A stretch of DNA of 64,000 nucleotides from Stichopus chloronotus (GCA_021234535.1 CM037845.1:3376501-3440500); one strand, 5' to 3'. Counted from the first letter of the stretch, positions 34,060-47,224 are shown. The notes: generated from the sequence alone by a model not told the origin. A program made the numbers and translations.

Positions 34060-37000
34060 CTGTGTTAAAAACAACAAATGAGAAAATTTTAATATGGCAG
34101 GCAAAAATATCCAATGACACCAAGAAAAAAAAAATCGTTTCCAATTTATACTTAAAGACTCTGATATTACAGTTTTCTCTCCTGCGATACAATTAGTGAT
34201 TAGAAAGCGCGACAATGTTATAAATTATGAGTAATCGGTCTTATGAATTTTATGGTATTATGGATCAATACTACTAAGTGGTATGTTACAAAAGTAATTT
34301 GTTATTACCTGTTACGCCACCTCCTACTTCTGTTCCCAATGCAATCACAACAAACAACAAAACAACAGCAGTCTCAAAATCAGTTGCTTTAACTTTAAGG
34401 GAACAGACGCCTCCAACAGAAGACCCGATGTGACCGAACGATATCCCAGTCACAAATGATGTACCGGCAAGTATCCAGAAATGTGACGGACCCTTTGCGA
34501 GGAGGAAAAACAGTACGCTTTGTAATAAGCAAGGTAACCCGAAGTAGTGGAACGGACTCTCAACGTGGCGGATGAATAGAACAATACTCCAGATCCGTCC
34601 AAAGACTGCGCCAATACCAGCACAGGTTGATAAAAGCACCGCCCCCTCGGAAGAAAGACCTCTTTCTTTTCCCAAGGGAATTAGAAAAAGAACCCATCCA
34701 AAGTAACTGAACGAAGTCGACGCAACAATCAGCAGAAGAAAAATAAGAGAACGGTTTTTTGACAGAACAGAGTAATATGTGTTTGATCGGTTGCTATGGT
34801 TACTGTTTGCACTTTCATCCTCTGATGAAATTCCGTCATCCTTTATCATCTTCTGTCTGTTCTGAACTTTGCTTGATGAGTGAATCTCATCCAATGATTC
34901 TTTTTTGTCGAATTTTGTCGAACGTGCCTCTTCATCTCCATATTGTTCTGTGTTTTTAGTTACCGAGCCATCCAGTCGTCCTTTGGAACGCGAAATGGGC
35001 TTTAAAATAACACCAGCAATTAAAATATTCAAGTTGATCCCTCCAAATACGACTAATGAGCCTTGTGTTCCATATGAATTTTGGCACCTGTCAAATATTA
35101 CAGGAAGTATACTGATTCCTACATACTGGAAATGATCGGCTAGTCCCTGTACGACACCAAATACTGTTTTATCTGGGAAAGCTTCCTTGAGAAATACGTA
35201 AGTTGGTGTCGATGCAACGCCATATCCAACTCCTGTTATAGAATGAAAAAGAATTTTTGTCACACAAGATCTAAGGTGTAATTCTTGAGCAAATCGTAAT
35301 AACTGTAACTGCGCCATGAAAATGGATTAATGTATCACAATAAGAAGTAGATTTGACATAGGTAACACATATATCACAATAAAGGTAATCAGGCCCACAG
35401 TTAGGCCCATGTAAGGAAACGTGAAGAAATAGGGGCCTAACTCTAGGGAGAGCGTATACAGGGCCTTTTTAAAGAAATTTTTGGTGGGGGGGGCATTTGA
35501 AAAAAAGGGACCATGTATTCGGAGCCACCATGTGTTACCAAGTATTTTAAGAAGATTGTTTTTTTTTCTTCTAAAAATGCTCTCCAGATTGCTAAAAATG
35601 AGTTTCCCATACCTTATAAGAAAATTTATTCAACCATCCTTAAGTTTTCATCTTTTTTTCTCGAATTTCTCCGTCGATCGAAATTTATATGGTGTAGGAA
35701 CCTATAGGCTACCTAGTACATCCCTAGGCTTCTTAGTCCGTGGAAATCTGCTAACGTTAATGCTAGTGTTTGGGTCCTTGTGCTTCCCGTACTATGTCAG
35801 CAATCTCGTGACTGACATAATTGGTAAAAGACCCATTGCTCGCAGTGGCGTAACGATGAGTCTGGTGGCCCCTGGGTCCAGCGAAGGATAGGCTCCTGGC
35901 TGCTGCGGAAAAGCTCGCACCACGAGGACGGAATGCGAAGTCCCAAAGGCGTGGATCCAGGGCCCGTCTTAGGGCCCTGGAAGCTTTGGGGTTCTATAAG
36001 CTCTTTGGTGCAATCGAAGCGGTACATGGAACATTTCGTGGTGACTATATCGGCTGAGATTTTGTGGGCAATCCGTGTTCATAGACACATTTTTTGTCCG
36101 CCTTGTTTATCATACTGAAGTGGGAATAAACAAAAATGTTGCAAAGCTGGAATACTTTAAAAGATTGAAAGGAAAATAAGAACAAATGACCAACGTCCAA
36201 TTAACATAAAGGCGTATATTTCCCAGCACTGATATTTTCACCCGTGTTGTAAATCCTGTGCCATATGGACAAATGGTATCCAACTTCCCTAGACCTCGGA
36301 AAGGCTAGAGCTTGAATTTACTGAGCCTGGTCTTCTTGCCAGGAAACATATCGATTAGTCCATCTATATCAAGTGACCATGCCTCCTCGCTCTCGATGGA
36401 GAGGACAGCCAGCAAATCCAGACAAACTTGAGAAATGGTTGAACGTAGATATGTTTTGATTAGCTTCAACTTGGAGAATGATCTGGGCAAAATATCAGCA
36501 AAACGGTGGTAAATATACCAAATTCGATTTACTGTCTGATATGGAAACATATATCCACATATAATTCTAGAGTGTCGGCGACTTGGCCGATAGCTATGGA
36601 AGCATCAGCCAAAGGGGTTCAAAATCTGCCAAATTTGGCGAGTTATCGGCTAATGTCATGTGGCAAACCTCACCGAGAGGGAATCAATAAGATCTAATTC
36701 CATGGAGCGAATTCACTGAAACTGGGGCGGTATTTCGCTATAATATGTACCAACGTAGCTTATCAAGTTCCAGTGTGTACCTCAGTCGCCTGAGTCAGTC
36801 GTGCGAAAAAGATTTGCAGTTGCAGGGGCATATGATTTATGACGAACGTATTCACGCACAGAAAAATATGTCAATTGACTTGTTTGTAGTTTCTTTTCCA
36901 ACGAACACGTGCCGCTTCAAAAACAAAAAAAGGAACCCTCTTGTACTTCTGTACATCAGTGCAGCGGGGCCCCCTTTGTTCGGGGTTCCTGGGTTTGTCC

Positions 37001-40000
37001 TGCCCGAGTCCATAGGAGTTATGCCGCTGACTGCTCGCACGCTATATACATCGCACATGCAGTAATATCCGGGAAAAGGATATACGGCGAGATCCTAGGC
37101 CTAGTCTCAGGAAACTAGGCCTAGGTATACACTGTTAAAAATGTTACAGACATGTTGCACATATATAGAAATTTTTCACAGTGTACTCTTAGCTAGTCAC
37201 TGAGTGAAGTAATTTGTACTTTCCCCTGTCTGCATACATTTGTTTAAACACGTGAAAACAAAAATTTCAAGAACAAAATTGGACCATAGTGGGAGGGGGG
37301 GGGGAGGAATGAGCCAAGTGGAGGGGCCGAGTATGGGACTGGGGGCCATGGCCCCCCGGTATGTAATTTAAAAAAGGCCCTAAGTGTATAGACGAAATGC
37401 AGAAACTGATATGATTGGACAGCTGGATGGATCCAAGCATTTCCAACGTTGCGCGGTCATCTTTGGAGTAGGCCAACTAAGGAAAGGCAAATATGTTTGA
37501 AAACAAGCAACTTTGATTTGAAATGTAGAGTTACCAAAATAGTATGTCCCGGCAGTAATGTATATAGATCTTTTGAGATGAAACAGGCAGTTACATTGTA
37601 AATCCATATGCGACATCATTCATCATTAATAATCCTTTCTTTTTTTTTTAATTTTATGTTTTCGTGTCTGCTTTTCGCTTTGTCGGCCGACCGGCTACCT
37701 TCCCTAAAAAAACCTATCAACAAGACGAATTCACTTTAACTTTCTGGATAATGAAGGATGAAATATACTTCGATGTATATGAATGTAATAAATTAATCAT
37801 AATGCATTCAATTAATGCATTCATTAATTGTACATAATGCATTCAATTATTTTTTGATATATACTATAACATTTTCATGTTTGCTCCGAAATACAAAGTG
37901 CCCCTTATCGGGGTAAGGATTTTAAATGCATAGTTGAATGACCTTACCAGCACAACAACAAAATATCAAGAGTAGTGTAGGGTGTAATGGAAGGAGTCCA
38001 TTACCGAGGTAACCAAAAGCGACAAGGAGTCCACCGCACATTACTGTAATACGAGGTCCCAGTCGCTGATGTAAGGCTTGGGCCAACGGTGCTGGAAGGA
38101 AGAGAAATGTTTTATTGCCTACCTTTTCATTTTAAGAAACGGTCATAGCTAGCTTCTAAATCCAAATATCCTTAACTTAGGAATTTAAAATCTGTTTGTG
38201 AAATGTTATCGTTAGAAGTACAAATTACAATAGTATAAATGTTCTAGAGATAAGCAATCTTCCAAACTAGTATTATTTTTCTAAAAAAATGTTCTCATTA
38301 ATAGAAAAATTTGCAGACGTGAGAGCCCTATTTCAAGGCTGGGTACATGAAGCCCATGACAACCGGAAAGTGTGTTTTGGACCATCTTTCTTCTACGCTC
38401 CACGCCAACCGATGCGGTGCTCATGAAATAGAATGTGTAATTCATTCTAGTATCACCTCAACCCCATCTGATATGTATTACCGTAGTACCATTGTTCTTC
38501 TTACATGAACTGAGTTATTGCAGATATGATATCCATATTTCAAGGCTGAGTTTATGCAGCTTTCGGAAGGCTGGGAAATGCCAATTTCGGTCATCTTGGA
38601 GGTTTGATGAGCCCAAAATTTTCTTGTACGCTCCGCGCCAATCAATGGTGGCGCTCGGCTTAGACAGTCCTGCCACACTGCCCTTAGGCCAGCCTCCGTC
38701 CCTAATTAAAATCCCAGGACATGCATCCCCTCCCCCACCAATTGTCCTTTCAGAGACTTTCGACGATGCATGCCTTCAATCACTAGACCCTGGTAGCCCC
38801 CTCCTGTCGATCATCAAAATTATCGTTTGTCTAAAAAATATGTAATGTCTGACCAGTTTTTTCCTTCCAATACCATTCGAAGGTACAAAAATCCTCCTTT
38901 CTAAAGCTCACAATCCTCCGAATACCTCAGAGCGTCAGGGTTTTTTTTCTCCTGGTCAGGTTAATGGACGTCACACCATCCAGACCCAGGGGAAAACCAA
39001 TGGACCTGTCCGTTACATACCCAAAGCCATCAAAAAGTGCAGTGCGTAGACCCCTGCCAAGGCAGCTTTAATCATTCTCAAGGATTTTGAAATGAAAAGG
39101 AAGAAATGAAATGGGCCTTTATTTTTTCTTCATTTTTGACATCATCTAAATTATAAAGTGACAATTGTTAGGGGTTTTTTTTTGGTACAGCACCTGACCT
39201 AAATGAGGGATTAAAAACATATGCTAGAGATATGACATTTTCCTGGTTAAAATCAAAGCCTGCTGTTTTGTCACTAACCATATCATTTAGTAGTTTGATA
39301 ATCTCATCTACGCTACTCGGGGAATGAAAAAATATCTTTCTTTGAAAACGTTTTGTAATTAACGGACAATTTAATCTTGTAATAAATGATTTACCAAGGC
39401 TTAACCGTCATTTGAATTTACTGCGGTTATTTTTGCCAAATTCACAGTCCACATATCTCAAATATGTCAAAATACGTAATTTACTCGGCTTTCTACTCTT
39501 CCTCAGGTGGACAATAGTATGGCAACCTATGAATCATTGACTATGCCTCCATCAGATTTGTGCTTTGAATAGCGCCAGATGTGTTAACTTAAGGTAATTG
39601 TAAAGCGCGCCGTTAATAGCTCACTTTTTCGCTATTGATTTGAATCGTTTGGTGGCTGCTCTTTACGTTGACTTCAATAGCGCCACTTCTTCTTGGTTGT
39701 AAGTTGTTACCTGATATTAGCCTACCCGATTACCAACTTCAACATGAAACAGTCGTTAACAACATTTACCTCGCTGTTCAAAAGGAATAAGTAACCTACG
39801 CCGTTCTAAACCGTAACGTTAGGCTTCTTTGAACAAGCCAATGGGAACACCTAATCCTCAAGACCCTTTTATGACGTGTGATCCAGATATATCAGGATTG
39901 GCGGTGGGACGTGTACTAGTAATGAATATTCAGTTGGTCGAAACAGCTGATCACTAACACAGTAAGGAGATGTTCAGTTTGTGGAATAGTTGTAAATACA

Positions 40001-43000
40001 GTGCTTAGTTTCACTAAGTGACAATTCCCGCTCCCGATCAAAAAGCGACGACTTGAGCAGTATGTTTTGAAACACAAGCAGAACCTGTATTGTTGCATAT
40101 TTATTATGTACTCGCTTACAACGAGAACTATTTCTTTGTTTTTTTTTCTGCCGTTAAGTAGCTTTTCAAAGACTGTCATTTTCGTTCACTCAATGACGTA
40201 TTCCGTCCATGAACAACTTCGCGTGTTCATTTAAATAGTAAAGAAAAACTTGAGATCAAACATAATCTTATCTTTATGGTTTTTCCATGCACACGCAATC
40301 ACTTTTACAATTACTGCACTAACTTCATTTATTAGAAAGATGCATGAAAACCAGTCACTAAATTGTTAAGATACATTCTTACTTCTTTGATTTTATGTTA
40401 TGTCAGTTTGAAAGAGTGATGATAAACCAGATATAACCACAGAGAAGACGTTTTTATTGTTGACAGATTGTCCCATGTTTTTTGTGTTCACTCATTGTAC
40501 AGACGTTAGATTAACTTAGGCCTGTTGAGCATAGCATCTATTATACCTGCCAGTTTCTGTTCATGTTTTCTTGTGCTGTACACGGAACTACATTAGAGGC
40601 TATAACAGATTTCTCCATTTCCCAACATTTCTTACGTTGTTAACGATTATCTGCCGAAGACCTCACATTGGCTTCTGAAGTGTGAATATTAATCACGTTT
40701 TCAAGGCATGTGCAATCTCCTAGTTACACCCTGCAAGCTTACACGTACAATATACTGGTAACAGCATACTGAAACCAAAGATAAAACAAAGATAAAACTT
40801 TCCATAGATTTCACGATTTGTTTTGTCTGTGATGAATGCAGCCCGGTAGTCATTGACAAATGGAAACCGAATTGGTATTAAACGAAGTTCTGTTTAACGG
40901 AGACGAACTGCAGATACAAAATCTGACAGTGGTGTATATATTGTTTGTGGAAGTGCAGCTTCCCAAGCTAAGCCGGGATGAGTCACGTGACAACATCTCG
41001 ATCCCAAGTTATCGGCAAAAGCAATTCTTTGTTAGAATTGTTGTTCGCATTATATATTTGTTCAATTGGTAATGACATAGTCAAGTTAACAGAGGAAATG
41101 GTTAATTTCTATTTTCCGAACTATTCGGATAGGCGAATGAAAGAAGAACTAATTCGTCAAAATTACAATTTTCGTAATTGATATTTTGACAGCTAAATTA
41201 AGTCATCAAAATGTCGAAAGTATAAAAATGTGTCATGTTCATGTCATTCAGCATCTTTTCAAAACTGACAAAACTCAGGAAAATTGCCAGTTTGCCAGGG
41301 AAGGTCATTGAACTCGTCAACATGACAAAATTCAGAAAATTTGCTACTTTCGTAAAAAATGACAAAACTCGGAAAATTGACTTTGCAACGGCATGAAACA
41401 TCTCCCCAAAATAAAATCAATTGTCATTTTGCTTAGTAGATCTCTGCAAAAATGATAAAGTTTTGAATTTTGCCATTTTGAAAGAAGTTCGTCGATCTCT
41501 TTAAAATGACAGTTTTCTGAATTTGCCATTTTGACAAGATTTTTTTTCTGGGCAAAATGGCAACTACTGTACCGTATATTTCCGTGATCTTGCCATTAGC
41601 CTATACGAGTTGCTTTAACTTGGCAAAATGTCAATTTTCAGGATTCTGCTATTTTGATGACATTTCCTAATTTGGTAAAATTGTAGTTTTCTGAATTTTC
41701 GATTTTGCTTATCAAATCGTCAAGTCTCAGATTTTTTCGGTCATTTTGAAGAGTTCATGTAAGTGTCGCCAAAATGTCAATTTTACGGAAATTGTCCTTG
41801 AATTGTCATCCGCATGTCCCTTCTACGTTTTAGTTCGTTTGGACGTAAAAAAAAAATGGTGATAAAAAAAACACGTGCTATCAGTACTTGGACTCCTTCT
41901 CACCAAGACACTTTACTACAGACATACAGAAGACTGCGCAACATGATCACGCTCACGATTCAGAGTCACGTGGATACGCGCGCGTGTGTTTCTCCTGACA
42001 CTTATGTGGTAATCCGTGATCGTATGCGTTGTTTCAGTGCATCCATATCTGTTGAAGGTTTAACACACTGTAGTTGTCTACAATGTGATTTGCAAACAGT
42101 ACTGGTCGTCAAACGTAAAACCTCCCCCCTGGTAGTCTCCATGGACCATTCTGTACTTAGAACGTCTTATAAGGGCCTAGTTGTTCGTCACCTCAACCCG
42201 GTGACCAGGCGGAGACAGGTAAAGGTTGATAAATATGATAAAGAGTGATAAACATGGCTTATCGATCACTTGATAATCCTGGATTATCCGTGACCGATAA
42301 ACCTCGATTCTCGGTTTATAAACCAGGTTTAACAAATAATCTTGATAATGACCTATAATCCAGGTTTAGAAATTTTACAGTTTTGATAAATCTGGATTTT
42401 TCGACCGATAAACCTGGATTATGATCTTTAATCCTTCTTAATCAACTGGTAATCAATGATGATTGAGGGACAAACCTGGATTATTGAATGGCAAACCTAG
42501 ATTTATCGAGTGATAAACCTGAATTTTCTATCTTTTGCACATTAGGCTTACCACAGTGGTCGGGAAGACTATATTTCCAGTACCATGCAGTTTTGCTCAT
42601 GCGGTTTCTTGATGTACGGTATTGCAAATCTTTTATTTCAACAACATCAACAACAGTAATGATATTATGCACTGTGATAGAAAAAAAATCTGATAATTGT
42701 AGAAATTACGCTTATAGTAAATTTCATGCACGTTCACTGTTATTTTAGATTTGCATGTGTGAACTGTTTGTACTGAGTTTTTAATGATAAATTTGATCAA
42801 AGGAATACAGTTTATTGTTTTATCGTTTGTAACCCAATTAATTATGTGCTGGGTTAAAACTTTTGTTAGTAAAAATTAATCATAAACCTAATCGTGATCA
42901 TTCAATGGTTGGAGAACATGGGCCCTCGCAACAGAAGTGAATGCTTCCAGATATAAAGCTATGCTTAAAAAAATAGATTATTCTGACCAGATTATTCCGA

Positions 43001-44174
43001 ACAGTTTTGCATTTACGCTCTCAAAAAGACGCGTTAATTATTGAAACATATAGGGATTTACCAGTGAAAACATTAAATATTCAAGACATTGAGATAAGTT
43101 TCTCCCTCTTTATTGGTGCAAACCATATTTTAAGAGCATTGTTTGAAAGTTACCGGTGTTTTTGTTTTTCTTTTATTTCTTGGAATGCTATTTCTGAGCG
43201 GTGTATTGCATTAAGGGGAAATTTGTGACGTCAAATGCCATACCCGGATATCCTTGTTTTGTTTTGTTTTTCTTTGTTGTCTCAACTGCCTTATTTTCAC
43301 AATGTTTTAAGCTAAATATACAAAAGACTTTAACCCAACCTAATTCGCTTTTCAGTTGCAAAGAAGAACATTGATGACTTGCTTAAACATAATTTGCCGT
43401 TTTTTAAAATATCTCTTGCACAGAGCGGCTTTCCATCAATCAGCGCTATCTGGAGATATGTACAGATACTTATGTGAGGTGAAGAGAAAAAAAAGAAATT
43501 TGTTAAAAACCAGGGTCACTGAAATATTTTTCTTTTATCTTTCGAATCCTTTGTCTCTGTCAGATCAACCACGGAGTGTCAATATCCACTTTCTTATCAA
43601 TCGTATCTTATGATATTGAATAATTATACATGTGTTTTTTTTTTAATGAACGTATTATTCGTAGCTTCAAGTTTATGTTTTCTTTATACTTCATGTTACC
43701 ATTTTGGATTATTCTGTACCTGCATTTGTGCAATATAAAGCTTATCTTTTTCAAGGCGTCGCTCATATATGAATTGTTAGAATATTGGAAGACAAAATGT
43801 TGTAATAGGCTAATATAGAATTCGTGCTTCTCTATTTAGTGTAACGATACCTCATTAACATTATTCCTAACCTTTGATTGAGCACTAAGTGTATGGGGAG
43901 AAAGTTGAAGTTAGCGAGCTCATGCAGCTGGTAACGAGATTCTAATGTTGAGTCTCAAAAGTACATACTCACCGACGAAATATGCTACACTATGTTGAAG
44001 AGGAAGAATAAGGCCAGTGACAGTGAATGACATGTTGGCTTGCTTGGTTAGGTCCTCTACCAGAACACCGTAAGACTTCAGTGAGCCAGCCTCAAAGAAA
44101 CAAACCAAACATCGGGACACAAAGGCAAATACCTGGGCGGTTCCGATGTGGCTGAACACCTCTCTCATTTCCAT
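33938..44174 (-). CDS. Monocarboxylate-transporter-like protein (SLC16/MFS), tandem copy B
   Basis: Four exons on the minus strand: 44174-43973, 38091-37948, 35232-34309 and 34059-33938, phase-1 introns as in A and C, 463 residues. The MFS topology and motifs match copy A. TM7-TM11 (within exon 3) and exon 1 are almost identical to A, while TM4-TM6, the central loop and exon 4 are clearly diverged. Relative to A, introns 1 and 2 have swollen (about 5.9 and 2.7 kb against 1.9 and 0.3 kb), and intron 2 holds a hAT element. It also lacks the acidic-GGWGW motif and the TM8 aspartate. The frame is intact with no stop. Exon linking across the 5.9-kb intron rests on order and phase and could be tested by cDNA. 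Confidence 0.85.
34309..35232 (-). CDS. Transporter B exon 3
   Basis: 924 nt, nine shorter than A in the central loop. Acceptor CTATAACAG, donor GTAATA. The 3' half, 34367-34808, differs from A at one base only. Confidence 0.9.
35843..37029. mobile_element. hAT-superfamily DNA transposon, internally deleted, in intron 2 of transporter B
   Basis: The left end CAGTGGCGTAACG and the right end (reverse complement CAGCGGCATAACT) agree at 10 of the first 12 positions. Flanks are attgctcg (35835-35842) and actgctcg (37030-37037), an 8-bp target-site duplication with one mismatch; 8 bp is the hAT signature. At 1187 bp it is too short for a full transposase, and what remains is a C-terminal dimerisation fragment on the minus strand. 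It interrupts an intron that is only 328 bp in copy A, so it inserted after the A/B duplication or was lost from A. Confidence 0.85.
36305..36508 (-). pseudogene. hAT transposase C-terminal dimerisation region (ZMYM1-like), remnant
   Basis: Encodes 'RSFSKLKLIKTYLRST' followed by 'LAVLSIESEEAWSLD' and a basic end, the recognisable pattern of hAT C-terminal dimerisation domains and of domesticated ZMYM1-like proteins. Only this terminal part is open and it ends at a stop at 36305. Catalytic residues lie upstream and are not present. Confidence 0.8.
37948..38091 (-). CDS. Transporter B exon 2
   Basis: 144 nt, acceptor CCTTCCAG, donor GTAAGG. About six differences from A by eye, mostly synonymous or conservative. 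Confidence 0.85.
38327..38710. repeat. Local duplication in transporter B intron 1
   Basis: 'tatttcaaggctg-gt--atg' and 'tacgctcc-cgccaa-c-atg' occur in order near 38330-38420 and again near 38545-38655, about 210 bp apart. GC-richer than the surroundings. Confidence 0.6.
41210..41800. repeat. Degenerate inverted array (aaaatgacaattttctgaattttgcca)
   Basis: The first half is dominated by 'tgacaaaactcagaaaattgcca' words; the second half by the opposite orientation 'ttttctgaattttgccattttg'. Period and identity are irregular, 25-50 bp. Confidence 0.6.
42230..42530. repeat. Degenerate minisatellite (gataaacctggattatcga)
   Basis: More than ten copies of a roughly 20-bp unit in both orientations ('gataaacctggatt', 'aatccaggttta'). 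Many copies are near-palindromic. Confidence 0.8.
43973..44174 (-). CDS. Transporter B exon 1
   Basis: Starts MEMREVF; one codon shorter than A near the start because of a 3-bp difference. Preceded by ACACAG/AGACGCTGAC, a likely acceptor of a 5' UTR intron. Donor GTGAGT. Confidence 0.82.
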
Positions 44175-44209
44175 TACGTCAGCGTCTCTGTGTTGTTAAA
44201 AAGGTTTCC

Positions 44210-46450
44210 ATCTTCAGCTTACTAAAGGCCGACTTCTCTGTTAATTTTGCTAAATCCGAGTGAAAAAATCCACAGCTTGTTGGATGTTTCGAATTTGCGC
44301 ATCACTACAGTTATCTTTTTTTCAAAGACAGATTATAGTTGTCAGAAATCGAGAGTTTTAATCTCACGACATATCTGCAGGGTAGTTTGACAAGCTGGTA
44401 TTTTAAGTGGAAAGTCACTTTGTCAGTTGGATTTGACACATGCTAAAAACGAAGAATGCCGGAACCAACACACTAGAACACATCACAAAGAAAGGGCATC
44501 TGCGCTCAAGCGCTTGGTTCAAATTCTAAAGTAAGGAATTTCTCAGATTGAACTAAAGCCACCGGAGAAGTCTGTTACACAGGTACAGTACGGTGGCGTT
44601 ATGTAACATACTACCACTGATACACAGAATTAAAGAGATAATGAAATCGGCCAAGGAGAACGAGTGGGTTGTAGTCTCAAGTGGGCATGAAACTCAAGTT
44701 CATGGTGATTGCATAAACCAAGGCAGGTGCCATATCTCCTCCTACGTTTTCTAGTTTGTATATTGTGAAATATAACTTTTTACAATTTTTCTTTTTTTTT
44801 ACAATTTAAAAGAAAAATATTTTATATGTATGAAAGTGACAAGTTTAGTAAACTTATGTTAGATCCCTTCTGCGAATCACTTTGGAAGTATAACACAATC
44901 CTGCTTAGGCTTACATGTTGCTGTGGTAGGGTAATGCCTATAACTAAAATTACATCGTAACTTGTCATCTAAGCGTTTATATAGTGGCCTTGGTATAGAA
45001 TGAGCATCTACTTGAAGCTTCAATGCATTGAAAACAGCCAATGATTTTATATGCACTCGAACTCGAATGATTTTTATGATACTTGACACCTCTGGGCTTA
45101 GAGAATACTCCAGGACTCAGAAAATTGTATTCATTGTGCTGGCCGTTTGTAAAGGATGTAATTTTTAATCCACACATCCGAAGACAAGAAACCCTGTCAC
45201 TTTGTCGGCCCTTCTGATCCAATTTGCAACCCATCACCTGTCGTAATCGTCTTCCAACCTAAGTTTAAAGGTTTAAGTGTAGACCTATCATGACCATCGC
45301 ATATCATTTGAACACTGCTTATTCAACGGTCCGAAGCCTAAACATCTGATGTGGTGCTGTCTGTCTTCAATTTTGCTGTCCCACGCCGAACCCCATGCTT
45401 CTGTAATGTGTTTCATCGCCGAGCACAATTTTACAAAAAGTTAATTACATCGTAACTACAAAGTCTCACCCTCGAAGCCAAGTTGAAGGCCAGTCCAGAG
45501 CTACACCAGATACCAGCTTACCAGGTACCATCCTTGTGGTTAATTGGGTCTCTAGCTAATCCTAATTCAGTAACTCTGAAGCTTTGCGCAATTCAATTTC
45601 ATAATGAAGTTACCCTAATCAAGAAATAGTTTGTACATTGTAATCTGAATCTGTCTGAACCTAAAGTTTTAATGAGAAATTATATAGTTGTAATTGAAAC
45701 ATATAAGCAACCCTCTCTTACAAGCAACCCTCTCTTGTAAGCAACCCTCTCCTTCCATCTATCCGCTGCTTGGGTACATATTTATTTGCATTTTTTCTGT
45801 CGCCATTCCGTGTCAATTGAAAAATTTGTTTAAGTTTATTCGTGCGGATTGTTCTATTTTTATCTTATATCTCACTAAAATCTCTTTCTTATGGGCAATT
45901 TCTAACAGAAACGGGTTGATACGACGGTTTTACTTCTTTTTGCCATAAACCCTCACAAAGTTGTCTATAGATAGGTAGACAGATGGACGAACGAACAGGC
46001 AAACGACCAAATATATAGATGAACAATCAGCGCTACTGAATATTAAAGAACTTCCGGTCATTTTCAGTAGATTAGTGATAGTCAGGTGCATCAGTAAAGC
46101 GACTATTTAATTATAATATTGTGAAGTGGACATTGGAAGCTCTGTACGTCCATTAACTGATCTGAAAAGTCATTGCTATGAAAGTTAGATTCTGGGTACG
46201 TGTAAAGAGTGAACTGTATTGTAATTATATTGTAATTCTCTTGAATTTGATCAACGAGATTGGGGGAATTATGTAAATCACTCTCTTTCTCTCTCTTGTT
46301 TTAACATTTGGAAGTGACTTCATATCGTGGGTTCATAACGCTGCATAACAATCGTACATTTTATAATTATGATATATCTTATTTTAAGGTTTCCAACGGA
46401 GTTCGGAAAGGTAACCATCTAAACTATCATTTTGTCTGATTATATATAAA
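44210..46450. repeat. 5' flank of transporter B, partner of the segmental duplication upstream of A
   Basis: Homologous blocks 44240-44450 and 45893-46440 match A's flank (see 26944-28510). A small three-copy 17-bp repeat (caaccctctcttacaag) lies at about 45703-45753 and is not in A. No gene recognised. Confidence 0.7.
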
Positions 46451-47079
46451 TATACCACAGGCTATCGAGAAAAGAATCTCGGAACTTTTTTCTTGTGAGG
46501 AAGCCTTCCACAAGGCCGCCCCTACATAGACATGGGCGTCCTCCCTGAGGGTAAACAAACGAACAGTGCTGACTACGCTAGGCGTGTATAGATCGAATGG
46601 CAAAGACGCACGCTGCTGAATATATGGTAGTTTGCCCCTTGTGAGGGCGCTTCACTATATCAGTGTCACATGAAAGGGGTTTATAATAGCATGACGATTA
46701 ACTGCAACAAATTTTAAGCTAGATGAGATGTTTCCATCTCATTTACCTCTTCAGTTTGGTCTCATTTATTCCGATTTCTCAGAACGCCAAATATCGATTT
46801 TCTCGTTTTACAAAAGGTTAGGCCTCTGTGTAATGTCTTATAAAAGATGTAGCTCCCTTCAGAGTAACACAGTATATTTTACAGGTATTAAATAGAGAAC
46901 TGCCTATACAGTTATGAAATTATGGCAAGAAATTGTTAATTAAGAGATTGGCTGAAAAGTTTTAAATGCTCTATTAACTTATTCGGCTGTTCGATACACT
47001 AAATTAAAGTCTTTCGGTTACGTTTATTTTTCATATGTCATCTTTTTTTTTGGGGGGGGGGGGGATTTCAAATTTAATT
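46451..47079. other. Between transporters B and C; nothing recognised
   Basis: AT-rich with a T run followed by a G run near 47043-47064. No coding signal. Confidence 0.4.
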
Positions 47080-47085
47080 TTTATT
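47080..47085 (-). terminator. Candidate poly(A) signal of transporter C
   Basis: AATAAA on the minus strand about 140 bases after the stop codon of copy C. Unsupported by cDNA. Confidence 0.4.
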
Positions 47086-47224
47086 TGTTCAACATCAGGC
47101 GGATAAATTTACAAAATAGATCTTAGTTGACGTATGAAGGACAATGAAAACAAACAGAAACAATGTTAACAATGTAACTGTAGCTTATACGTTGCTTGTT
47201 TAAGAGAGTCGCTCTGGAATCCTT

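Larger units (their letters stand above)
38720..43919 (-). other. Rest of transporter B intron 1
   Basis: No exon recognised. It contains the two degenerate arrays at 41210-41800 and 42230-42530. A 144-codon plus-strand frame at 41814-42248 has no recognisable domain and abuts repeat DNA; I do not call it a gene. Confidence 0.4.

Noticed and set aside
41814..42248. 144-codon plus-strand open frame in transporter B intron 1
   Set aside because: No family recognised, low-complexity Lys/Arg start, and flanked by degenerate repeats. It could be chance.
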